DNA of 64,000 nucleotides from Mactromeris polynyma (Eukaryota > Mollusca > Bivalvia > Venerida > Mactridae): contig JASFXZ010000012.1 in NCBI GenBank assembly GCA_032209605.1, forward strand, positions 682,001-746,000. Direction: 5' to 3'. Positions within the stretch are counted from its first letter, which is position 1; each line of letters opens with the position of its first letter. The translations under genes were made by a program, and so were the position numbers. The notes beneath the pieces are model-generated. The model ran no database searches. It was not told where the DNA came from and saw only the letters and a program-made list of their open reading frames with translations. This document shows positions 1-10,839 of this stretch, in pieces.

Positions 1-419
1 ATCACTGCTATTTTATGCAGCGAATACAATGAGAGCGTTTAGTTGACTTCATCAGTTTACACAGGCAGTCCATCGAGTAACATTTCACATACCGTATTAT
101 ACTCACTGATATTTGCATTTCCAACGCAATGAATGATTTTAACTATATACATATATATCGAGTGAATGTATAGACAAACACAAACATAACATTTCAGTAT
201 GTATACCGTCAATGGCTGTTTAATCGAAGGTGATAAAAATCGGTCATCGTCGTTAGGGGTATGTATTTATACGCCTGATTCACTTCCCAGTTCTTTCCCT
301 TAAATTTGTCTTTCATCATTTGTCCGAAAATGTCGTCAGCTATCTCTGTAGTTTACTTACCGTGGGTCTGTATGGTGTATGTTTTTGGAAGCCGGGATAT
401 ATTAGAAGTTTGTTGTACA
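1..419. other. Spacer, nothing recognised
   Basis: AT-rich sequence with no supported reading frame, RNA gene or repeat. Confidence 0.5.
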
Positions 420-545
420 TACTGTTTGCGGTAGTGATACTTAAATGCTATTTACTGTAATATATGTATCATTGTTGTTTTGTACAAAGTCCTTTTTAGG
501 ACTAAATATGCAAATAAATTCTATTCTATTCTATTCTATTCTTAA
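420..545 (+). mobile_element. Probable 3' end of a non-LTR retrotransposon with ATTCT tail
   Basis: The sequence runs through a TTGTACAAAGTCC-type 3' UTR-like segment into GCAAATAAATTC followed by about five copies of ATTCT. CR1/Jockey-type LINEs of marine invertebrates often end in an AATAAA-like motif plus a short microsatellite instead of poly(A). The short frame over this segment is not a gene. No reverse transcriptase remains upstream, so this is a 5'-truncated copy. It could also be a simple microsatellite by chance. Confidence 0.4.
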
Positions 546-1796
546 AGCTGGTCACGTGCATTTGTTTTTATTATTACTTCTACTCTCCTGTTTTTTTCAC
601 ATTGAAACGAAATACATCAATTTCAATAACTTTTATTTCATTTTCAATTCAAAATATTAATCTTTTTATGTGTCTATTGACTGCCGTTATGCAAATATTT
701 CTTGCCCTGGTTTCCAAAGATTCTATAACAGAATATACTATTACAGGGTTAATAATATATTCTATGTATTTAAAGACGTGAAGAGATGTTTGGTTAGAGT
801 GCCTGGCGAGGTTAGCTCATTGATCATGTTTCAGTAGATTGATGAATATATTATCGGAAAATTCATAAAAAAGGAGCGATTTAAAACCCATTTAGCGTTA
901 CACAGAGATATCTCATTCTGTATTGCAACGAGAACATCTATCAAAAAACAATCTAATGTTGATAATACGTTCTAATAGGTATGTGCGCAAACCAAACCTG
1001 TTTAACTGCGACTTGAAATTCGGAATAAATGTGTTTATGAATGAAAGTTTGCACAGAAATGCTGTTATAGATCTATCACATATTTACCTGAAATCATCAA
1101 GTAATGACTGGACGATCACACATGTTCTCATATACATTAAACCTAAAAAACATTTATTTAATACAAATTATTCTAAAAAAATCCGGGCACATGTCAAAAC
1201 ACATTATGAAATATAAATATTCAATGCCATTTATATAAAGCAAGATCATGTACTAGTGAATGTGGCTCACAACTATGTACTGATGACAATTCTTGTTTAT
1301 AAAGATCATCAGAGTATTATCATGTATCATTGCATATAACATATATTCAACAGTCTATTCTGTACGGGTGTTTGAAACATATAATCTATTTCAGCAGATA
1401 GAGTAATATAGATATTGTATTATCGTTATTGGATTGATTATAGATTTGTGAAGGTATACACTGTCCGCTTACTCTATCTTCTGTTGCTTATACACGAATT
1501 GAGTTGTAAGTAGTATGCTTTAAATTATGCAAATTAATAAAACGCTGTAAACTTTTTCCGTTGTAAAGTTTTATTATAGCCTATTATAAAGTGTACAATG
1601 GTCGTTTATCTCATTTTTGAAAGTCTGACCAGTTATTAAAAAAAAACATTTAGAAAACAAAATTGACACCATTGATTGCGCACTGATATATGCAAACATG
1701 ATCAAAAACGTTGCTTTTGTCTATCAATTATTGTTTTTCTAAAAATCCTTTTATCAATGACATGTATGACTGAAACTAATGGACAGCAATCGCCCT
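546..1796. other. Spacer, nothing recognised
   Basis: AT-rich. A 97-codon open frame at 923-1216 (+) has no recognisable domain, no obvious codon bias and no splice context, so I do not call it a gene. Confidence 0.5.
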
Positions 1797-1966
1797 CAAT
1801 CTCTAATATATCATGTATAATGACGTTGTAATAAATCATCCCAAATCTCTAATATATCATGTATAATGACGTTGTATTAAATCATCCCAAATCTCTAATA
1901 TATCATGTATAATGAGGTTGTTTGAAATCGTCCCAAATTTCTAATATATCATATATAATGACGATG
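1797..1966. repeat. 46-bp tandem repeat, about 4 copies
   Basis: The core TCTCTAATATATCATGTATA begins at 1800, 1846 and 1892, and a diverged fourth copy begins at 1938. The spacing is exactly 46 bp. The last copy carries several substitutions. It is separate in sequence from the large array that starts about 70 bp downstream. Confidence 0.9.
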
Positions 1967-2037
1967 TTTTCAGAAGAACAAGTCTGTTTAGATTGAAGAT
2001 CAAACAAACAAATCGACGTAAAAATAACAAAAATACA

Positions 2038-4246
2038 AGTGCACTACAGAAACAACATTATATACCACTGACTGTCTTCACAAAGTTACATATTCACACA
2101 CGTGTACTACAGAAACAACATCACATACCACTGACTGTCTTCACACAGTTACATATTCACACACGTGTACTACAGAAACAACATTACAAACCACTGACTG
2201 TCTTCACAAAGTTACATATTCACACACGTGTACTACAGAAACAACATTACATACCACTGACTGTCTTCACACAGTTACATATTCACACAAGTGTACTACA
2301 GAAACAACATTACATACCACTGACTGTCTTCACACAGTTACATATTCACACAAGTGTTCTACAGAAACAACATCACAAACCACTGACTGTCTTCACAAAG
2401 TTACATATTCACACAAGTGTACTACAGAAACAACATTACATACCACTGACTGTCTTCACACAGTTACATATTCACACACGTGTACAACATAAACAACATT
2501 ACATACCACTGACTGTCTTCACACAGTTACATATTCACACACGTGTACTACAGAAACAACATTACATACCACTGACTGTCTTCACACAGTTACATATTCA
2601 CACACGTGTACTACAGAAACAACATTACATACCACTGACTGTCTTCACACAGTTACATATTCACACACGTGTACTACAGAAACAACATCACATACCACTG
2701 ACTGTCTTCACACAGTTACATATTCACACACGTGTACTACAGAAACAACATCACATACCACTGACTGTCTTCACACAGTTACATATTCACACAAGTGTAC
2801 TACAGAAACAACATCACATACCACTGACTGTCTTCACAAGTTACATATTCACACACGTGTACTACAGAAACAACATTACATACCACTGACTGTCATCACA
2901 CAGTTACATATTCACACAAGTGTACTACAGAAACAACATTACATACCACTGACTGTCTTCACAAAGTTACATATTCACACACGTGTACTACAGAAACAAC
3001 ATTACAAACCACTGACTGTCTTCACAAAGTTACATATTCACACACGTGTACTACAGAAACAACATTACATACCACTGACTGTCTTCACAAAGTTACATAT
3101 TCACACACGTGTACTACAGAAACAACATTACAAACCACTGACTGTCTTCACAAAGTTACATATTCACACACGTGTACTACAGAAACAACATCACATACCA
3201 CTGACTGTCTTCACACAGTTACATATTCACACAAGTGTACTACAGAAACAACATTACAAACCACTGACTGTCTTCACACAGTTACATATTCACACAAGTG
3301 TACTACAGAAACAACATTACATACCACTGACTGTCTTCACAAAGTTACATATTCACCCACGTGTACTACAGAAACAACATTACAAACCACTGACTGTCTT
3401 CACAAAGTTACATATTCACACACGTGTACTACAGAAACAACATCACATACCACTGACTGTCTTCACACAGTTACATATTCACACAAGTGTACTACAGAAA
3501 CAACATTACATACCACTGACTGTCTTCACAAAGTTACACATTCACACAAGTGTACTACAGAAACAACATTACATACCACTGACTGTCTTCACACAGTTAC
3601 ATATTCACACAAGTGTACAACAGAAACAACATCACAAACCACTGACTGTCTTCACAAAGTTACATATTCACACAAGTGTACTACAGAAACAACATTACAT
3701 ACCACTGACTGTCTTCACACAGTTACATATTCACACACGTGTACAACAGAAACAACATTACATACCACTGACTGTCTTCACACAGTTACATATTCACACA
3801 CGTGTACTACAGAAACAACATTACATACCACTGACTGTCTTCACAAAGTTACATATTCACACAAGTGTACTACAGAAACAACATTACAAACCACTGACTG
3901 TCTTCACAAAGTTACATATTCACACAAGTGTACTACAGAAACAACATTACATACCACTGACTGTCTTCACAAAGTTACATATTCACACACGTGTACTACA
4001 GAAACAACATTACAAATCACTGACTGTCTTCACAAAGTTACATATTCACACACGTGTACTACAGAAACAACATTACATACCACTGACTGTCTTCACACAG
4101 TTACATATTCACACACGTGTACTACAGAAACAACATTACATACCACTGACTGTCTTCACAAAGTTACATATTCACACACGTGTACTACAGAAACAACATT
4201 ACAAACCACTGACTGTCTTCACAAAGTTACATATTCACACAAGTGT
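2038..4246. repeat. 63-bp minisatellite, about 35 copies
   Basis: The unit starts GTGTACTACAGAAACAAC and ends TTACATATTCACACAC. Variable sites recur independently: CACACGTG or CACAAGTG at the junction, TACATACC/TACAAACC/CACATACC, and CACACAG/CACAAAG. The unit is a multiple of 3 and one forward frame lacks stops, so a 298-codon frame (1993-2889) opens through it until a 1-bp deletion near 2838 shifts it. This is not a gene. About half the junctions form the palindrome ACACGTGT, which contains an E-box core. Confidence 0.97.
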
Positions 4247-4252
4247 TCATGT

Positions 4253-5034
4253 AGATTATTGACGAATCACACGTTGTGAATTACTAGTACACATGTTTCG
4301 TTCTTGGTTGGTAAAATAAAATGTATCGTCTATAAACACATATTTCACTGAATTAGTCGGCTAATTGTCTGGAGCAATGGCTATAACAAAATATATTATG
4401 TATTTGAAGATAATTTACATTCGAGGTATCTAATTACATATATGTACGTTGAAACTTAGCCGGAAAATGCAAGAGTTGATCATTGTCCGTGCTGTATACT
4501 ATAACATTAAAATAGAAAAACCATAATAGCGAAATACTTTACAATATGTTATGGTAATTATGCAAATCTGTTCTCTTTCCAACCTTCATAAAATACACGT
4601 CTGTAAGAATGTCCCGTACTTTTAACAATTGATTTGAATGAAATATTCAGCACAATCACGATACGTACATTCAAATTCAGCTTTCGGAATGATGCCTAAA
4701 TCGATATTTCTATGAACTTTTCAAACCTATTTTTCCTCACAAAAAAATACGGAAAAAAATACTCGGTAACAATGTATTTTTTCCTTAAAAGGAGTGTCAG
4801 TATATACCAAGACAACTATTGTACATCGTCTTTATGTCCTTGTGAAATTAATACTGGCGAGCGACATCTCTATAATGCATATACCAAAAATAGTTTACGT
4901 CAGAATGTTATAAACTATGAAATATGCGCAAATATATTAGAGTTATTGATCATTTCGTGTAAGATGACTTCTATTTCAAGATTAGTTGTAAAAAGTGTGC
5001 CCACATTTAAATTAAGATCACTCGTTGTTGATAA
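4253..5034. other. Spacer, nothing recognised
   Basis: Unique AT-rich sequence between two minisatellites. A 118-codon frame at 4712-5068 runs into the next array and has no recognisable domain. Confidence 0.5.
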
Positions 5035-5957
5035 ATTGACAGTGTCCATGATGTGTTGGTCTGATTGATTGACAGTGTCCATGATGTGTTGGTCTGATTG
5101 ATTGACAGTGTCCATGATGTGTTGGTCTGATTGATTGACAGTGTCCATGATGTGTTGGTCTGATTGATTGACAGTGTCCATGATGTGTTGGTCTGATTGA
5201 TTGACAGTGTCCATGATGTGTTGGTCTGATTGATTGACAGTGTCCATGAGGTGTTGGTCTGATTGATTGACAGTGTCCATGATGTGTTGGTCTGATTGAT
5301 TGACAGTGTCCATGATGTGTTGGTCTGATTGATTGACAGTGTCCATGATGTGTTGGTCTGATTGATTGACAGTGTCCATGATGTGTTGGCCTGATTGATT
5401 GACAGTATCCATGATGTGTTGGTCTGATTGATTGACAGTGTCCATGATGTGTTGGTCTGATTGATTGACAGTGTCCATGATGTGTTGGTCTGATTGATTG
5501 ACAGTGTCCATGATGTGTTGGTCTGATTGATTGACAGTGTCCATGATGTGTTGGTCTGATTGATTGACAGTGTCCATGATGTGTTGGTCTGATTGATTGA
5601 CAGTGTCCATGATGTGTTGGTCTGATTGATTGACAGTGTCCATGATGTGTTGGTCTGATTGATTGACAGTGTCCATGATGTGTTGGTCTGATTGATTGAC
5701 AGTGTCCATGATGTGTTGGCCTGATTGATTGACAGTATCCATGATGTGTTGGTCTGATTGATTGACAGTGTCCATGATGTGTTGGTCTGATTGATTGACA
5801 GTGTCCATGATGTGTTGGTCTGATTGATTGACAGTGTCCATGATGTGTTGGTCTGATTGATTGACAGTGTCCATGATGTGTTGGTCTGATTGATTGACAG
5901 TGTCCATGATGTGTTGGTCTGATTGATTGACAGTGTCCATGATGTGTTGGTCTGATT
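5035..5957. repeat. 33-bp minisatellite, about 28 copies, with 330-bp higher-order period
   Basis: The unit is TTGACAGTGTCCATGATGTG followed by TTGGTCTGATTGA. Copies are nearly identical. A rare double variant (GGCCTGATTGATTGACAGTATCC type) occurs at 5389 and again at 5719, exactly 10 units apart, which indicates block duplication. Two overlapping minus-strand frames (341 and 325 codons) are open only because the unit is 11 codons long without stops. A single-copy variant (CATGAGGTG) lies at about 5247. Confidence 0.97.
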
Positions 5958-6237
5958 AATTTGTATTGTCGCACTTCAAGAACTTTGTGATACAAATAGG
6001 TTAGAATTCCCGTCAGTGTTTATTGTAAAATTTTATTGAGCTGCTGGTGTTAAAAAGATATAAGGGGTGAAGTCGCCTAACAAAGGATCGTCGTCACAAA
6101 ATGAACATATTTCACGATTATCTTCTTCCTCAGACTTACAACTGTCTCATCATAACCATTGATGGTGGAGTATTGTAAACTTAATTATTTAACTGTTGTC
6201 GAGATTGTTTTTAATTTAAATACAAACATGTATTTAC

Positions 6238-9200
6238 ATCAAGTCATTGTATCTCTTTACTCTCCATCAAGTCATTGTACATGTATCTCATTACTCTCCA
6301 TCAACTCATTGTACATGTATCTCTTTACTCTCCATCAACTCATTGTACATGTATCTCATTACTCTCCATCAAGTCATTGTACATGTATCTCATTACTCTC
6401 CATCAAGTCATTGTACATGTATCTCTTTACTCTCCATCAAGTCATTGTACATGTATCTCTTTACTCTCCATCAAGTCATTGTACATGTATCTCTTTACTC
6501 TCCATCAAGTCATTGTACATGTATCTCTTTACTCTCCATCAACTCATTGTACATGTATCTCTTTACTCTCCATCAACTCATTGTACATGTATCTCTTTAC
6601 TCTCCATCAACTCATTGTATCTCTTTACTCTCCATCAACTCATTGTATCTCTTTACTCTCCATCAACTCATTGTATCTCTTTACTCTCCATCAACTCATT
6701 GTATCTCTTTACTCTCCATCAAGTCATTGTACATGTATCTCTTTACTCTCCATCAACTCATTGTACATGTATCTCTTTACTCTCCATCAACTCATTGTAC
6801 ATGTATCTCATTACTCTCCATCAACTCATTGTACATGTATCTCTTTACTCTCCATCAACTCATTGTATCTCTTTACTCTCCATCAACTCATTGTACATGT
6901 ATCTCTTTACTCTCCATCAACTCATTGTATCTCTTTACTCTCCATCAACTCATTGTACATGTATCTCTTTACTCTCCATCAACTCATTGTATCTCATTAC
7001 TCTCCATCAACTCATTGTACATGTATCTCTTTACTCTCCATCAACTCATTGTATCTCTTTACTCTCCATCAACTCATTGTACATGTATCTCTTTACTCTC
7101 CATCAACTCATTGTATCTCTTTACTCTCCATCAACTCATTGTACATGTATCTCTTTACTCTCCATCAACTCATTGTATCTCTTTACTCTCCATCAACTCA
7201 TTGTACATGTATCTCTTTACTCTCCATCAACTCATTGTACATGTATCTCTTTACTCTCCATCAAGTCATTGTACATGTATCTCTTTACTCTCCATCAAGT
7301 CATTGTACATGTATCTCATTACTCTCCATCAAGTCATTGTACATGTATCTCATTACTCTCCATCAACTCATTGTACATGTATCTCATTACTCTCCATCAA
7401 GTCATTGTACATGTATCTCATTACTCTCCATCAACTCATTGTATCTCTTTACTCTCCATCAACTCATTGTACATGTATCTCTTTACTCTCCATCAACTCA
7501 TTGTATCTCTTTACTCTCCATCAACTCATTGTATCTCTTTACTCTCCATCAACTCATTGTATCTCTTTACTCTCCATCAACTCATTGTATCTCATTACTC
7601 TCCATCAACTCATTGTATCTCTTTACTCTCCATCAACTCATTGTATCTCTTTACTCTCCATCAACTCATTGTATCTCTTTACTCTCCATCAAGTCATTGT
7701 ACATGTATCTCTTTACTCTCCATCAACTCATTGTACATGTATCTCTTTACTCTCCATCAACTCATTGTACATGTATCTCATTACTCTCCATCAAGTCATT
7801 GTACATGTATCTCATTACTCTCCATCAACTCATTGTACATGTATCTCATTACTCTCCATCAACTCATTGTACATGTATCTCATTACTCTCCATCAAGTCA
7901 TTGTACATGTATCTCTTTACTCTCCATCAACTCATTGTACATGTATCTCTTTACTCTCCATCAACTCATTGTACATGTATCTCTTTACTCTCCATCAAGT
8001 CATTGTACATGTATCTCTTTACTCTCCATCAACTCATTGTACATGTATCTCTTTACTCTCCATCAACTCATTGTATCTCTTTACTCTCCATCAACTCATT
8101 GTACATGTATCTCTTTACTCTCCATCAAGTCATTGTACATGTATCTCATTACTCTCCATCAACTCATTGTACATGTATCTCTTTACTCTCCATCAACTCA
8201 TTGTATCTCATTACTCTCCATCAACTCATTGTACATGTATCTCTTTACTCTCCATCAACTCATTGTATCTCATTACTCTCCATCAACTCATTGTACATGT
8301 ATCTCTTTACTCTCCATCAACTCATTGTATCTCTTTACTCTCCATCAACTCATTGTACATGTATCTCTTTACTCTCCATCAACTCATTGTACATGTATCT
8401 CTTTACTCTCCATCAACTCATTGTATCTCTTTACTCTCCATCAACTCATTGTACATGTATCTCTTTACTCTCCATCAACTCATTGTATCTCATTACTCTC
8501 CATCAACTCATTGTACATGTATCTCTTTACTCTCCATCAACTCATTGTACATGTATCTCTTTACTCTCCATCAACTCATTGTACATGTATCTCTTTACTC
8601 TCCATCAACTCATTGTACATGTATCTCATTACTCTCCATCAAGTCATTGTACATGTATCTCATTACTCTCCATCAACTCATTGTACATGTATCTCTTTAC
8701 TCTCCATCAAGTCATTGTACATGTATCTCTTTACTCTCCATCAACTCATTGTACATGTATCTCTTTACTCTCCATCAACTCATTGTATCTCTTTACTCTC
8801 CATCAACTCATTGTACATGTATCTCTTTACTCTCCATCAACTCATTGTATCTCTTTACTCTCCATCAACTCATTGTATCTCTTTACTCTCCATCAACTCA
8901 TTGTATCTCTTTACTCTCCATCAACTCATTGTATCTCATTACTCTCCATCAACTCATTGTATCTCTTTACTCTCCATCAACTCATTGTATCTCTTTACTC
9001 TCCATCAACTCATTGTATCTCATTACTCTCCATCAACTCATTGTATCTCATTACTCTCCATCAACTCATTGTATCTCTTTACTCTCCATCAACTCATTGT
9101 ATCTCATTACTCTCCATCAACTCATTGTATCTCATTACTCTCCATCAACTCATTGTATCTCTTTACTCTCCATCAACTCATTGTATCTCTTTACTCTCCA

Positions 9201-9362
9201 TCAACTCATTGTATCTCATTACTCTCCATCAACTCATTGTATCTCTTTACTCTCCATCAACTCATTGTATCTCTTTACTCTCCATCAACTCATTGTATCT
9301 CATTACTCTCCATCAACTCATTGTATCTCTTTACTCTCCATCAAGTCTTTGTATCTCATTAC
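6238..9362. repeat. 28/34-bp minisatellite, about 100 copies
   Basis: The unit is CCATCAACTCATTGT, then an optional 6-bp ACATGT, then ATCTCTTTACTCT. The long form is 34 bp and the short form 28 bp. Other variable sites are AACTC/AAGTC and CTCTTTAC/CTCATTAC. Long and short units alternate as 62-bp dimers in places (about 6840-7190). The last 500 bp (from about 8845) are all short. Neither length is divisible by 3 and no frame contains a stop, so all three forward frames stay open for over 1,000 codons. These are not genes. Confidence 0.97.
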
Positions 9363-9414
9363 GTTCTCTGTTAAACGAGAGGATATACACCGTGTTATAA
9401 CTGTTTAAGTACCT

Positions 9415-9481
9415 CGTATATGACTTAAGTACTGTTCATGCAAAAAAAACGTCGTTAAATCCAAAAATAGACTAAAACAAT
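9415..9481 (+). mobile_element. SINE 3' tail-like segment next to minisatellite
   Basis: TATATGACTTAAGTACTGTT at 9417, followed shortly by CGTCGTTAAATCCAAAAA and an A-rich end, matches the 3' portion of tRNA-derived molluscan SINEs as I recall them. The 54459-54680 element ends in a related motif (ATATAACTAGAAAAATGTTG then GGCGTGAAAACC). No tRNA-like head is visible on the other side of the 6238-9362 array, so this is either a truncated copy or a SINE whose 5' part was lost or replaced. Confidence 0.45.
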
Positions 9482-10839
9482 AACTTATTTTGAATTATGC
9501 ATTAGCACAAATATCCCAGCTCTGTGTTTATATTTGCATGTCAGTTGTTAAAGTCATGCCCACATAGTTGTAACCCGCACGTTTGTTAATGAAACATTTA
9601 AGGCTGTAAACAATTAGTTATAATTGAACATAAATAATACAAAGCCCTATACAGCAATTTTCTGTCCAGGAATCGATATATTTACACTTCTAATGTTGCA
9701 GCCAACTAGAGCTAATCTAATACCCGCTGTTTGGCAGTAACACACAAACATTCGATAGTTTTGAAGCAGACACACGCCATTTAGATCTGGTGAATTATAT
9801 TGTTATAAGGTTGCCTGCGTTAACAAACTTTTAATAGGAAAAACGATAAAAATATGTCCCCAACATGTTTGTAACCTCGAGGTAATGTCTCTCATTACTT
9901 GCAGGTAGACAAAGCATGGGCACCATATTGTAGGGACACCGACGTGTAAGTAGTTGCTCATTTGATCACAATCTGTATAACTTGGACATTCATTCTAAAC
10001 AATATCTGAGGAAATCAATACAAAACCTAACAATGTCGATCATTTAGTTACGATGAAGTACGAAGGAACTTCAGAATCACTAAACAATAGTATCGAACTA
10101 TAACAGGGCTTAAACGACAAGCTTACAGCAGAGCACAATATCATATATTGCATATATCATTATATTTCTTGTATTTTCTTGACAAAGTAAACGTATCATC
10201 TTTGTATTCATATCTATATGTGTCCGGTACAATAATTCAATATATGATGGTCTTGATAGGTTATTGTGAACACTAGAGACAAAATCTGTTGTTGTCTCAT
10301 TCCGCATTATTTCTTCGAGTTCTCAACTTTCACTTTAACCTCCGCGCACAGGAAATATTTATATTATAATGCAAATCCATCCGTTAACCATGGTATGATA
10401 ATACAACTGTCCGAACACAAGAATTGCATTCATGGAATACTAGCCTGTAGTAGCTGTGCAAAGAGTAAATGAAGACGTATGCTCGCATAGATCTGATTTC
10501 CACTTTGCTTATACATGTATATTTGAAATAGTCGTACAATTACCAGCTAACTTCGAAGTGTTTGCTAATGATTTTGTCAGACAAGGGAAGCACATTTATT
10601 GTACATAAAAACAGAACATCTGAACTTTAAAAGCGTGACATTTGTGATATAAACACGTTCTCGTAATTACACCTTCCAAACAATCACTCCCCGATGCAAG
10701 TAATTGTGTGCATTATTTGGTGAAATACTGCATTATCACGTCTACCTAGAGTTTAGATGAATTTAGTGGTGTATGTCAGGTGGAAATGTGAAACGAATTT
10801 TTGCACGTATAATTTATGGGTTGGATTTTAAAGTCGCAT
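9482..10839. other. Spacer, nothing recognised
   Basis: AT-rich sequence. Short open frames at 10110-10307 and 10266-10472 have no recognisable content. Part of the right side could be the unrecognisable 5' end of the LINE relic that follows. Confidence 0.4.

Noticed and set aside
923..1216. 97-codon frame as a small protein gene
   Set aside because: No recognisable domain or motif, AT-biased codons like the surroundings.
1993..2889. 298-codon frame with a repeated VLQKQHYIPLTVFTQLHIHT-like peptide
   Set aside because: It lies within the 63-bp array, breaks at a 1-bp deletion, and the array continues for another 1.4 kb without it. There is no signal peptide or unique domain.
2038..4246. CRISPR-like array
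   Set aside because: The units are contiguous without unique spacers, and the context is eukaryotic.
4915..5995. Two overlapping minus-strand repeat proteins of 325-341 codons
   Set aside because: Both come from the same 33-bp unit in different frames. Simultaneous openness of two frames shows it is a unit-length artefact.
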